Positions 25,340 to 36,560 are shown, counted from the first letter of the stretch. The stretch: DNA of 64,000 nt from Gordionus sp. m RMFG-2023 (GCF_954871325.1 NC_088777.1:3598509-3662508); one strand, 5' to 3'. Translations and numbers: made by a program. Notes: generated by a model not told the origin, from the letters alone.

Positions 25340-25755
25340 CTAGTCATTTCTAACATCTCTCTTGATGTGTCCATCTTGACCACACGTATTACATCTTAAT
25401 ATTAAATTGTCTAATCTGCATCTAATAGCTACATGGCCATTCTTGCCACATCTCGCGCACTTTAAATCTTTCGTTAAATCACATTGTCGCGACATGTGAC
25501 CCGGCTGGCGGCAACTAAAACAAATTATTTGTCTATAATTATCTGTCCGTCTGAAATTATCTATATTTATCTTCTTCTCTACATCTCTCAATATATTCTT
25601 AACCTTTTCTAATTCTATAATCTCTATCTTAATATAAGCTGTACTTCTCCCTATGATTAAACCTAATGTAAAAACAAAAATCATAACCACAAAAACTATT
25701 AAAATTATATTTTCTAAAAATAAATTCCAAATACTCATCTGATTAATATACATTA
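25340..25755 (-). other. short Gag-like region: hydrophobic segment plus three CCHC knuckles
   Basis: Read on the minus strand, the N-terminus has a strongly hydrophobic stretch (IILIVFVVMIFVFTLGLIIG), followed by a basic/helical piece and three zinc knuckles (CFSCRQPGHMSRQC, CARCGKNGHVAIRC, CNTCGQDGHIKRD). Only ~180 bases separate its start from the primer site, so there is no room upstream for an ordinary capsid domain. Confidence 0.75.
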
Positions 25756-25935
25756 TATAACGTGCTTAATAAAAATCTAATTAAAAATAGTTTAAAAATC
25801 CTACCCAAAATTAATTAAATATAAAACAATTATTAATATTATAAATAAAAAATAAAATAAATATATCATGAATATAATTTTTTTACCTTAAATATCCTGG
25901 TATAAATTAGATAGAATCTTCTTAACGCTTTAGTT

Positions 25936-26009
25936 CCCGAAATATTATTAAATGGTTTGGTTAGACTGAAGACCTAAGGTACAGGGTTCGATTTTTTTCT
26001 TCGGCACCA
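25936..26009 (+). other. tRNA-Phe copy serving as primer-binding region
   Basis: 74 bases ending ...TTCGGCACCA stand two bases from the LTR start. Along their whole length they align with eukaryotic tRNA-Phe: CCCGAAATA (acceptor/D side), GTTAGACTGAAGACC (anticodon arm, anticodon GAA), GGGTTCGAT (T arm), CTTCGGCA plus CCA. On the element's strand this is the complement of the primer. CCA is not encoded in eukaryotic tRNA genes, so this derives from a mature tRNA and is not a neighbouring tRNA gene. An ordinary primer site covers only about the last 18 bases. Confidence 0.85.
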
Positions 26010-26011
26010 AT

Positions 26012-26487
26012 TGTTGCAGGTTGCAAGCTTGAGTTGAAGTTGTGTATAGAAGTTGATTAAATTATTATCGATGTTAACTAAAACTCTCAATTAGAATTAT
26101 TATTATATTGGAATCTAAATAAAGAAAGAATAAAATATATTTAAATAAATTAGGATAAACAAATATATAATATAACAAAGAATAAAAAAAACTTTACGAC
26201 TATAGAAAATCACTTTATTCGATAAAGAATCCAAATTATATTAAAAAAATTTAATAATAATATTATGTGTCTTATTTCACTTTTAAAGCGATATATATAA
26301 TAATTGTTTTACAATTAATTTGAATATATGAAAATATGTAAAATAATATTATGTTAATTTGAAGTTCATTTACAAAAAATAATTCCCCAAAAAAAATATT
26401 ATATTCGTTTTCAGTTTATTTATGAAATGAATAATAACTTCCAAAAATTAACATTCTAATTTCTCAAAATGTATTTGCATAAAAACA
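26012..26487 (-). repeat. 5' LTR of the Gypsy element
   Basis: TGTTGCAGG ... AAAAACA on the plus strand, ~476 bp, followed by the ATAGT duplication. It differs from the other LTR at only about a dozen positions by eye, plus the insertion in the partner. Confidence 0.95.
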
Positions 26488-26663
26488 ATAGTAATTTCCG
26501 TTTTGTAAATTTGAAATCATTGTGTTTGTGTAAATTAATAAAGTTAGTAAAATATATTCTTCAAATTTTAAAGTATTTAATTCGAGTTTTGATAAATTGG
26601 GTGTGACCAATTATGTAGTTACAGCTTTAATTTTTTTTTCATTTTATATATATCATTCAAGCG

Positions 26664-28530
26664 CGTTGATAAATAATTACAATTACATTTTAAATTTAAA
26701 TAATATTAAATCCGCAAGATGGCGTTTATGATACAAAAAATAATTAAAAAAATTTTTTTTTTCGTATAATAATTATAACGCTATCTTGCTGATTTAATAT
26801 CATTGAAATTAAAATGTATTTAATTTTTATAAGTTATTTATATCATAAGTGTCACAAATGAGAGATTTGACATCGGAAATCAAAACCTAAATATAAAAAG
26901 AAATATATACTAAAATTATAGTTGAATCTTTTATTAAATAATAATAAATATAATTAAATACAAAGTGAAAAACATAATCAAAATAAAAGAAAAATTAAAA
27001 ATTTATGTAAAAATAAAAATTAAAAAATTAAAACGTAAATTTAAGTTAAAAATAATAATCCAATCATCCTTTTTCGCATCATAATTTCTCCATTATATAT
27101 CCTTTTTCTTTAATCAACATTTGCATAGTCTCAATTTGTACTTAGATTTAATTCCTTTTCTTGAGTAGATTTGAATAGCTTTCGGCTTCGTAATTTTGTT
27201 TAAAAGTAATTTGCCTGTCTGGCGTTTTTCATAATCTAGTAAATTTGAATGTTTTCACAATTACAACAATAAGAAAAATGAATCTCACTTCAATTGATAA
27301 AATGAAAATTTTTATTTAAGCATTTGCAGTTTAGTCAAATCCAAATTATACCAATCGAAAAATTTGCCAACTCTTTTTTATCTTCTCCAACTTGTTTAAG
27401 TTTTTTAACATATTTCTAAAACCTTCAATGGAAATGAATGATTAATTATTTGCGTAAAAATAAAATATTTTAGAAACTAGATTTATTTATAACTTTCGTT
27501 TATCATTTAAAGCCTCAAATCTTCGAGGGAATTTGAATTTAAAAAACATTTTGATTTAATTTTAAAGTAGTGCAGATCGGGGTCAATATATGGTATAAAT
27601 TTATAAATCCGGGCCAAAATATAAAAAAATCTGGTATGGCCATTATCATTATTTGGCCTACAATAATATTTTGCTTAATATCACAGAGACTAGGTATCCA
27701 ATTTCGTCTTTTACGAATATTTTTTGTTTGATTTCCACTAACCCTGGGTTGGGGATAAGGCCATAACATTATACATTATATTGGGCTAGGGTTATTTAAT
27801 AATAATTTAAAAATTTGGTTGGGTTTAATATTAATCACTAGTTATTATTCCTAATTTTGTTTAACAATTTTATTTGGGAAATCTTTATTCGGAAAAATTT
27901 TACAGGAATTTTTTTCTTTATTTTGTTTAATTTTCTCAAAAAATTTTAAATATTTTATTTAGGGATTTTTTTTCCTATTTTTGTTAATTTTCTAAAAATA
28001 TATTTAATATTTTATAGGAAAAAGAGGAGGGGAAATTTTTCTCAGGTAATTATTTTCTGTGGGAATTTTTTTCCGTGGAATTATTTTCCTAGATTCAAGC
28101 CAATGTAAAATAGAAGCTGAAGCACATAAACTGATATTTTATAAATAAAATTGAAAAATAATTATATGATCTCAATAAAAGCAAAGAAATTTACAAGATT
28201 TTTATTTGCATCAATGAATCACATTTAAGATTATAAAAAAGACTTTAGAATAAAGAACAAATAAAAATAATTATAATTCTTTTAGAGAATCATAAACCCT
28301 TTTACCACTAAAGTCAATTCTATAAAGAGTCCAGATAGAGATTTGTTGAATTGTTGTATTACATTTTCTGTATCTATAGTATATGTGAATATGATAAACA
28401 TGAAAGCCATATGAGTATGAAAAGATTTTAAAATGTTCACTTTTAACAACATTATGTTAATTATTAAAGAGATCATCCATCTATTCCTGTAGCTAATTTT
28501 TGAGAATGACGAAGGCTCAATATCATATAT
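26664..28530 (+). repeat. 1.8-kb repeat, copy B
   Basis: Starts with the palindrome AAATCCGCAAGATGGCG / inverted partner (26664-26815) and is colinear with 33668-35340. Shared blocks are GCATTTGCAGTTTAGTCAA, GATCGGGGTCAA, CTAGATTCAAGCCAA and GAGATCATCCATCTATT. The GGGGAATTATTTTCC minisatellite is short here (about three units). No protein recognised; the copies look non-autonomous. Confidence 0.8.
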
Positions 28531-28559
28531 AATTGAAGTTTGGCGCTGAATCATAGAAA

Positions 28560-28700
28560 TAAATCAGAGTTGTTTAAAGATCACCGATCCTAGATTCGAT
28601 CCTAAATTTGTCACTTTTCCGGATTTATGATGATCCTGATTTAAATTGAGAATCGTGATCAAGATCCTTTTTTTTTTAATATTCGATCCCGATCCTTTTA
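28560..28700. mobile_element. hAT terminal relic
   Basis: CAGAGTTGTTTAAAGATC at the left, as in MITE family 2, then GATCC/GATCG-rich sequence. The right end is not found. The BED finger coding piece starts 374 bp downstream, so this may be the 5' end of a once-autonomous hAT. Confidence 0.45.
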
Positions 28701-28936
28701 AAAATTAATTTTTTTTTACTTAAAATGCAATAAATAAATTAAAAATTTTGAAAATTAAAAATATTATTTTTTTAAAAAAAAATATCTATCTACATCATAT
28801 TTTTTCAACTTCCATCCCACCTAATTTTATATTTCAACAATTTCCCTAAATTTTATCTAGAACGAGATTTAGAGCCTACAAGTTTTATTAATTTAATCAT
28901 ATTATATATAATATGATTAATTTCTAGGTTTCGATA

Positions 28937-29180
28937 ATGTCCTCCATTATAGATTTGATAGATAATACATCTGCTATTAATATGACAGCAGATATAAGTG
29001 AGAATGAGAATCTTATACTATTTCATAATTTACGTAAGTATATTACTTTATGTCAAACGGATGGAAGTAACTATACAATGATCAGTGCAAAATGCTCTTT
29101 ATGTAAGAACAAAATATCTCCTCTTCAAAGATTAGTATTTCAAACCTTCAAAAGCATTTAGAAGTAAATACGGTTTTTTA
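28937..29180 (+). pseudogene. hAT-type BED zinc-finger relic
   Basis: An ATG-initiated frame of 74 residues (MSSIIDLIDNTSAINM...) contains AKCSLCKNKIS, the first half of a BED finger (CxxC). The second half (SNLQKHLEVN, the usual SNLxxHL...H/N end) follows in another frame, so one frame change lies near 29130 between the halves. BED fingers of this form are the DNA-binding N-terminus of hAT transposases and of host proteins derived from them. No downstream hAT catalytic or dimerisation region was found on this strand. Confidence 0.55.
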
Positions 29181-29494
29181 TTATTTATTTGTGAAGAGCA
29201 TTACAATATATGCATATGATATAAGAAATATTTACAATAAATAACATTAATTGATAATCTTAATTATAATAATCAGGAATTTTAATATTATCCCATTCTT
29301 AGTATAGATAGGGAAGAGAGATTAGTATTTTTAATGGGTTGGAATTAATTTGCAAAAAAGTACTTAAAACCTTTCAACCACAAATAAATAATATACTTTA
29401 ATACGTTACACAAAATTTGTGTGGAGCCCTTAATCCATAAGTTCTTAAATGCCAAAAAAGCCTCATTATATTCATATCATAGGAAAATATTCTC

Positions 29495-29720
29495 TCAAAA
29501 TCTTTTGCCCACATAATATTTGGCAGCTTTTAATAACGGTAGACAATATTGTAAACTTGATTTATATCCATTAAATCTTATATTTCTTTCATCATTTATG
29601 GCATCGCGTTTGATGAACAACGCCATGATATCTTCTTTTATAACTCCTGAAGATAACCTTTTAATTTCGGCCTTGACAGCTTGGATGTCTTTAGCTCCAC
29701 CCGAAGCTGTTTTATCCACT
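29495..29720 (-). CDS. unrecognised exon, 3' terminal
   Basis: An open stretch of ~74 residues with protein-like composition (GGAKDIQAVKAEIKRLSSG, then DIMALFIKRDAINDERNI, LLKAAKYYVGKRF, stop). A possible acceptor GATGTGAG lies just before it. The composition and helical pattern suggest real coding descent, but I do not recognise a family, and the upstream junction to 29.8-30.2 kb does not resolve in phase. Could be a decayed gene. Confidence 0.4.
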
Positions 29721-29803
29721 CACATCAATCAATTTTTGAACCTTTAATTAATTTTTTTTTAATAATACTATCATCAAACCCTTCTTTGGAGAATATTTAA
29801 CTA

Positions 29804-30172
29804 TTACAAAATGCTGTCTGTACTAGTGGTTATGAATGTTACCAAGACGTAACCTAGGTAACCTCTTATCAGATGAATAATTAAGAGTTGCCATAGGTCA
29901 TTGAATTGGTAACATAGTTCAACCACATCAAATGAAGACATTATCTTAATTGTATATATAGTAAAGGCAGACAAGCAGAAATTATCAGCTATTAGCCCTT
30001 CTCTTACAAGGGCTCGAATACAAAACATCCTGGAGTCTGCTAATTTATCATTAGATGATGGCCCAAGACTAGATGGCTTAACTTCTGTGCCTTGGTCATT
30101 AGGGAAATCCTTAATTTGGGACTTCACATGTATATCATTTCCAAAAAATTTAAATTCTAATCCGGTTGACAT
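29804..30172 (-). CDS. unrecognised open frame upstream of the 29.5-kb exon
   Basis: Starting at MSTGLEFKFFGNDIH, the frame stays open for ~120 residues (KDFPNDQGTEVKPSSLG, LADSRMFCIRALVREG). A donor-like CTT|GTAAGA lies inside it at about 30008, which would end the exon after FCIRAL; the rest is then intron read-through. No domain recognised. Confidence 0.35.
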   Translation of the reverse strand: MSTGLEFKFFGNDIHVKSQIKDFPNDQGTEVKPSSLGPSSNDKLADSRMFCIRALVREGLIADNFCLSAFTIYTIKIMSSFDVVELCYQFNDLWQLLIIHLIRGYLGYVLVTFITTSTDSIL

Positions 30173-30205
30173 AGCCGAGAAAAAATAAACAATTAAATAT
30201 TCCAA

Positions 30206-30494
30206 ATTAACAAATCATATTTTTTTACCAATCGTAATCTCTTTTCCTTGGATATAAATGGAACTTTAAAATTTTTTAAAAATATTGGCGGCAAAATAAA
30301 AAATATTGGCGACAAAATAAGAGCCCTTACATCAGAACCTAAAGAATATTATTTTTCTAAAACAAAATATACAAATTACTATTTTTGAAATACAATTATT
30401 CATGTCTTTTTGGGAACTTATAGTCCCACCTTCGTTTTCATAGAATGAGGTTTTAATATTTTTTTAAAAAAATATTTTATATAGTTTTTATAAT
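30206..30494. other. AT-rich spacer
   Basis: Nothing recognised apart from a short ATATTGGCG(G/A)CAAAATAA doublet near 30280-30320. Confidence 0.4.
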
Positions 30495-31750
30495 ATACTA
30501 GAAGATAGCCCGTCAAAAATGACGGGAAATGAGAATTTTCTTCTTACTTTTATGATAGTTGTTACCTCTTATTTGAAAATAATATCCAATTATTATTCTT
30601 TTAATCTCCCCCCCCCCTTTATGCCAGGTTTAATCCATTAAAACTAAGTGTAATACTATTTGGTAAAATTAAATTTAAAGCTTTTACTTGATAATACCAA
30701 TATTATTTGATAAATATTACTGATCATTTATACCTAATATTTAAAAAAATTCCCAGGCAAAGTACAAAGCCATTTTGAAAAATACTTCCAAGCCCAGTGA
30801 ATATAATAATTTTGGTAGTTGAGAACTGAAATAAAATATTTAAATAATCATAATGTTAAAAATACAATCAAAATCAGATTTTCATGGGCTTAGGTTTTTT
30901 GATCAGGCCGAGCCCAGGCCTACATAAAAATTTTTTTAGGCCAATGTCTGACTCATAGTTAATAATAAAAAAATTCTCAAGCATTCTAGCTCATAATATT
31001 TTTGAAAAATTTTCCCCAAGCCCAGCCTAATATAATTTATAAAAATATTTTTCAAACCCAGCCCAACCTATAAAAATTTTCCCAAGCCTGGCCAACCCAT
31101 AATAATTTTCAAAATTTTTTCCCAACCCGGGAGATAGGTAAATCTCTAAAAACCATATCTATTTTTTATACCCCTACTTCAGACAAAGGCCAACCCATTA
31201 AGACTGAGAATGAGTACTATTTTTGAATAAAAATATATTTAAATTAGCTTTTACCTGAGGGCCATATATATTCTGTGTTAAATATTACACCTATGCCTAA
31301 TATTAAAAAAATTCACAAGTCAGGTCCTCGCACTTGGGAAAATTTTCTCAAAAAGACCATAATAATTTTGATAGTTGAGAACTGAAATAAAATATATAAA
31401 AAGTCACAATGCATTTAAAAATACAATCAGAATATGAAAGTTGCATGGGCCTTGGTATTTGATCAGGCCTGGCCATGTCTCCAAAAGAAATTTTCAGGCC
31501 AATTTCTAACCCATATTTAAAATTAAAAAATTTTCAGGAATCTAAGACTATATTAATTTTAAAAATGTTTCCCAAGCTACTTCCAAGCTCATATTAATTG
31601 CGAAAAATATTTCCCAAACCCAAGAAAACTCAGAATAATTTATTTTTTCCTTGGATCAAGAAAAATAGGTGTTGTAGGGGATAAGAATTAAATCTGTCTA
31701 ATATGTATATAATTTTTTTGCCATTTATATTATTGAGAAAATTTTTCAAA

Positions 31751-32006
31751 ATTAGGATCAAAGGAAGGGGAAATATCTGATTTACCTATCATTCTACTGG
31801 TTAGCTCCTAGTATTTATATGAAAATCATGAATACATATTAAAGTACCATGCTAAAAATATGTTCATCCTAATTTAAAATTAGGATCAAATGAAGGGGAA
31901 ATATCTGATTTACCTATCATTCTATTAGTTAGCTCCTAGTATTTATATGAAAATCATGAATACATATTAAAGTACCTTGCTAAAAATATGTTCATCCTAA
32001 TTTAAA
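31751..32006. repeat. tandem duplication, 128-bp unit
   Basis: ATTAGGATCAAAGGAAGGGG ... ATATGTTCATCCTAATTTAA occurs twice in direct tandem (from 31751 and from 31879) with only a handful of differences, so it is recent. Confidence 0.9.
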
Positions 32007-32720
32007 TTTTAAACAAACCACCACCCTTCCAAATGATTTATTAGTTAGTTAATATAAATTTAAATTTAAGACATTGTTATTAAATTACAATAGAAAAAAT
32101 AAAAAGATATTCTAAATTAACAAATAATAGGAGGTTAACTTTAATCATAGTCAAATTATATATAAGTAAAACAAAAAAGTTATACATTTAATCAAAAATG
32201 TTATAAAAAGTTATGAATTTACATTCCACAATTAAATTATGAAGTTATGAGAAAATATACAAAACTATGGAATGCATGTAGAAAGGCCAATTTCAGAAAA
32301 GATAAAAGAGATGCAAATATTTACTTTTGCATAAAAATTACCTAATTAAGAGATATAAAGTTGTATAAAATTCAATGTGAAATGGATCCTTCTTAAGGGT
32401 TTTAACATAAAACTCTCATCAAGCAATAATAAATTTTTAGATTATAAAATTAAAATTACTAAATATATACTTTATTAACATATTTTATAAAAATAATGGA
32501 AAATTTTAGAATAACCCCAAATAAATATAAAATTTTAAATAACACCTCATAAGATAGGAAAATTTCTGATTCGTCCCTCATAAAATAAAAGAGAAAATTC
32601 TGATTCCCCGTATAATGGTTTAAATTTTAAATTATACATAAATTCAAGAATTAAAAAAGTATTTAAATATCTCGTACTTGAATTGGTACTTGATGCATAT
32701 AAAGTTCTTGCAAAGAATAA

Positions 32721-33000
32721 GGATTCTAACAATATAGCGCGAGGTGCGAGTCAGTAAAAATATATTTTATTAACTAACTTTTTCATTTCACACTCTTCGT
32801 TTATATACATTTTTTATAAGTCCAAATTAGAATATAAACGAAATACAAAAAAGTAAAAAAGGATTCTAACAATATAGCGCGAGATGCGAGTCAGTAAAAA
32901 TATATTTTATTAACTAACTTTTTCATTTCACACTCTTCGTTTATATACATTTTTTATAAGTCCAAATTAGAATATAAACGAAATACAAAAAAGTAAAATA
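32721..33000. repeat. tandem duplication, 140-bp unit
   Basis: GGATTCTAACAATATAGCGC ... AAATACAAAAAAGTAAAA occurs twice in direct tandem (32721 and 32861), almost identical: very recent. Confidence 0.95.
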
Positions 33001-33225
33001 AAATATATAAAAGTAAGGTTACGCCGTTTATAAAATAAAATTAGATTATAACAAATACTAAAAATTAGATTATTATAAATAATAAAAATTAGTTCAAAAA
33101 GTATATTCACAACAGTTCTAAATGTATTTAATTATCTTGTGCAGGAAAATAGTTTGAATTTTAAAGTAGCTACAAACTTTGAATCGTATCTATTTGATTA
33201 ATTTTGTCAGATTAAGAAAAAAAAA

Positions 33226-33302
33226 ACATTAGGGTTCGAACCCAAGTCCAATAATCCATCTGGAATTGTAAGCAGTCTTGCCAGATTGGACCATAGGCAC
33301 TT
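33226..33302 (-). other. tRNA-like / SINE-head sequence
   Basis: On the minus strand: TGGCAAGACTG (A-box-like), then TTGGGTTCGAACCCTAA, a perfect B-box/T-arm with pairing stem, followed at once by a run of T (pol III stop). The acceptor and D arms do not fold convincingly, so this is a tRNA pseudogene or SINE head rather than a working tRNA. Confidence 0.35.
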
Positions 33303-33667
33303 TTCAAAATTAACGATTTTTTGAATATATGTTATAAAGTGTGATATGAAAAGTGTGACATGATTTTTGTGACAAGGCTTTTATATATATAATAATAGAT
33401 GTTTATTTTATAATATAAAAAAAAATTTATTTTATTTAACCGATTAAGTTAATTGTTAAATTGAATTTTGTAAAGTATATATATAGAGGTAAAATTTATT
33501 AGTTTCATGAATTAAAATTTTTAAATATATAAAATTAAAATAAATTTCATAAAAATTTTATAATTTTTGTCTTCTTTACTCCCTGCCTACCTTAACAGAT
33601 ATAAATAATTCATAAATTAAATTATTACATATATATATAATAATAAAGGAATCTAAAGTATAAACTA

Positions 33668-35340
33668 TTAGTTGCTTTTAAAAATAATTACAATTACAAG
33701 TTCAATATTATTAACCGCAAGTTGGCGTTTATGATTTTAAAATGTATTATATAATTATAATACATTTTAAAATCTATTAATTAAACCAAAAAAAAATAAT
33801 TTTAAAATAATAACGCCACCTTGCCGATCAATATCATCGAAATTTAAAATGAATATATATGAAAATTTAATTTTTTAAAAGTTATTTAATATCATAATAG
33901 AGTATAAATGAAAAATATTTTACCTAAGCATTTGCAGTTTAGTCAAGCCCAAATTATTTGAGAAAAGCCTATTATCTCCTCCAACCTGATTTAAATTCTT
34001 AATATATTTCTAAAAACTTCAAATGGATATAAGAATGATTAATTATTTGTGTAAAAAAGTAAATATTTTCGAAACTAGATTTATTTATGAGTTTCGTTTT
34101 ATCATTTTAAAAACACAAATGTTCGATGGAATTTGAATTTAAAAAAAAAAAAATTTTTGATTTAATTTAAAAGTAGTGAAAATCGGGGTCAAAAAATATA
34201 ATGAATTTATATATCAGGGCCAAAATAAAAAAATTCTGGGATTTATCATTATCTTAGCTTACAATAATATTTTGCTTAATATGACAGAGACAAGGTTTCC
34301 AATTTCGTTTACTTTTACAAATATTGTTTTGTGTAAAATTTTTACCAAACCTGGGGTCGGGATAAGACCATAACATTATACATTATATTGACTAGGGTTA
34401 AATTAATAATAATTTAAAATTTTGCTTAGGTCACTTCTTATTATTATTCATAATTTTGTTTTACCAATTTTATTACGGGGAATTTTTATTTGGGAAAAAT
34501 TTTACAGGAATTTTTTTTTTTTATTTTGTTTGATTTTCTCAAAAAAATTTTAAATATTTTATTTGGAGATTTTTTTTTTTCCTATTTTGTTAATTTTATA
34601 AAAAATAATTTAATGTTTTATAGGATCAAAAAAAAATGAGGAATTATTTTCCGGGGAAATTTTCTCCCCAGGAATTATTTCCAAGCGAATTTATTTCTCA
34701 TGGGATTTTTTTTCCAGTGAGTAATCTTCCGGGAATCTTTTTCTGATAATTTTTTTCCAGGGGATTTTTTTTCCGGGGAATTAAATTCCGGAGGATTTTT
34801 TTGTCCGGGGAATTATTTTCCTAGATTCAAGCCAAAGCTGGAACACATCAATTAATATTATATAAATAAAATTGAAAAATAAATATTGATCTCAATAAAA
34901 GCAAATAAATTTACAAGAATTTTATAATTGCATCAATGAATTGCATTTAAGATATACTATTATAAAGACTTTAGAATAAAGAGCAAATATAATAATTATT
35001 AGAGAATCATAAACCCTTTTACCAGTTCTTATCGGTTTCATTTATATATTACCGCACTATATATAAAAAATTACCCTCCATATAGAGTTCAGATACAGGT
35101 TTGTTGAATCGTTGTATATCAGGAATACATCTTCTGCGGCTCAATATAGACAATATTAAATCTACAGTGTATATGAATGTGATAAACATGAAAGCCAGAT
35201 GAGTATGAATTTAAAATGTTCACCTTTAACAGAGACGACTATTCTATCAAATTATGTCAATTATTAAAGAGATCATCCATCTATTGCTTTAGCTAATTTT
35301 TGAGAACGTATATAGTATAAGGAAAAGTTCAATAATAATA
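33668..35340 (+). repeat. 1.8-kb repeat, copy C
   Basis: Colinear with copy B. Begins with the palindrome CAAGTTGGCG...CGCCACCTTGC (33677-33852). The internal minisatellite is long here (34640-34825, about ten units of TTTTTTCCGGGGAATTA), against about three in copy B. Confidence 0.8.
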
Positions 35341-36560
35341 TGAAGACTCAATATTCAAATTCTTTAAGTTTGCCTGACTCATCAGAAGAGTGTACATATA
35401 ATGTTAGCATTCTATAATGTGTAATCATCAATCTCGTAATATTTATAATCTCTCGAATTTCAAATTATTTACCAAATGCCAATTATGATTTTTCAAAATA
35501 ATTAATGATTAGATCGGAAGTGTCATTCACAAACACTTAGAATTCCGAATCTCAATTTATTGATATCATGCTGCCATTTCAATTTTTGAAACTTACATCT
35601 TTGGGTTTTTCTCGAATGTAATCAGAGACCTGCAGAGTTACTATTGCAGGGCCTGGCCAGGACTTTTCTTTTAAAAATAAATTACATTTCTTCTTAATTT
35701 TTTTTTATAGTTAATAATGGCCATTAAAAATATTTGGTTTCAAAATATTCATCCGGACCCGGGTATTTTATTTTAAAAAACAATTTTTAAGCCCCGCCCT
35801 GGTGGCCCGGTTCGCCCTGGCAGAGCTTAGGATTACGCTCGCGTCGCGGGTCTTTTTACTCCAATAATCTTGCCTACCAATGGACTTACTGATTAAAGAT
35901 AAAACTTGGCAAAAGATTCTGAATCCTCGCCCTTAAAATTTATGTCGAAATAAAATAATCGAGGGGAAGTGGGAAGGGGGAGGGAAGAATTATGAGAAAT
36001 TCCCTTCCACATAATTTTTTTCTTAGAGGGAGATAGGGGGGTTAAAATATATAAAGATAGGGAGGGGTAAAAATAACTGTTTTGTGGGTTTATAAGTTAG
36101 TAAAGGGGGTTTAATTAAGCACGTTATCTCGATCAATTTTTTCCTCACTAAGAGTCTGTTTATATTAATTGGCTTATAAATTAAAAAAAAATTTCATTGA
36201 TAGCAATGGTTTTTATCTTTAACTTTTTCCTTTTATTTATATTTTTATAATATCTAATTCAAGGTTTTTTGTTTCGAAATTTACCAAAAAATAATATAAA
36301 ATTTAATCATTGTCGGATATTTTTCTTTCTATATAAATTATATTTTCTTTTACAATGAAGGTTAATTTTAATATATATTTTAGATAATTTAATAAATCTA
36401 TTTTTAAAAAAATGACCTATAAGATAAATAATTTTAAAAAAAAATTAAACTAAGCAAGCCCTTTCTATTATAATTCCTAAAAAAAATGCTATTCATTTTA
36501 TTCGCTTGTATCTTGATTTGTGCCAAAGCCGATCGAATAGGTATATAAATAATTTAATAA
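35341..36560. other. spacer with a GC-rich island
   Basis: No gene. A GC-rich patch at ~35640-35860 (GGGCCTGGCCAGG, GCCCCGCCCTGG, GTGGCCCGGTTCGCCC) resembles the GGCCxGGCC ends of some hAT elements. Boundaries not found. Confidence 0.4.

Larger units (their letters stand above)
20405..26492 (-). mobile_element. full-length Ty3/Gypsy LTR retrotransposon with 5-bp target duplication
   Basis: The element spans 20410-26487 and lies on the minus strand. The 5-bp duplication ATAGT is perfect (20405-20409 and 26488-26492). Order in the element's own direction: 5' LTR, primer site, short Gag-like region, Asn/Asp repeat, protease, RT, RNase H, integrase, small accessory frame, polypurine tract, 3' LTR. 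Protease before RT and integrase after RNase H fits Ty3/Gypsy. The LTRs are nearly identical outside one ~150-bp insertion, so the copy is fairly young. The coding region is broken, roughly half a dozen times. No envelope-like gene was recognised. Confidence 0.95.
30495..33405. mobile_element. possible Helitron-like or other rolling-circle region
   Basis: The left edge has ATACTAGAAGATAG followed by a perfect hairpin CCCGTC-AAAAAT-GACGGG (30509-30526). The right edge has GTGACAAGGCTTTTATATA before AATAATAGATG. Between are CCCAGCCC-rich stretches (30.88-31.14 and 31.44-31.65 kb) and two tandem duplications. No Rep/helicase frame was found. The unity of the region is an inference. Confidence 0.25.

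Noticed and set aside
25936-26009. A genuine tRNA-Phe gene next to the LTR
   Set aside because: It includes CCA, which eukaryotic tRNA genes do not encode, lies exactly at the primer position, and has a degraded D arm.
28282-28554. Minus-strand 90-residue frame in repeat copy B
   Set aside because: Lies within a dispersed repeat and is not kept open in copy C.
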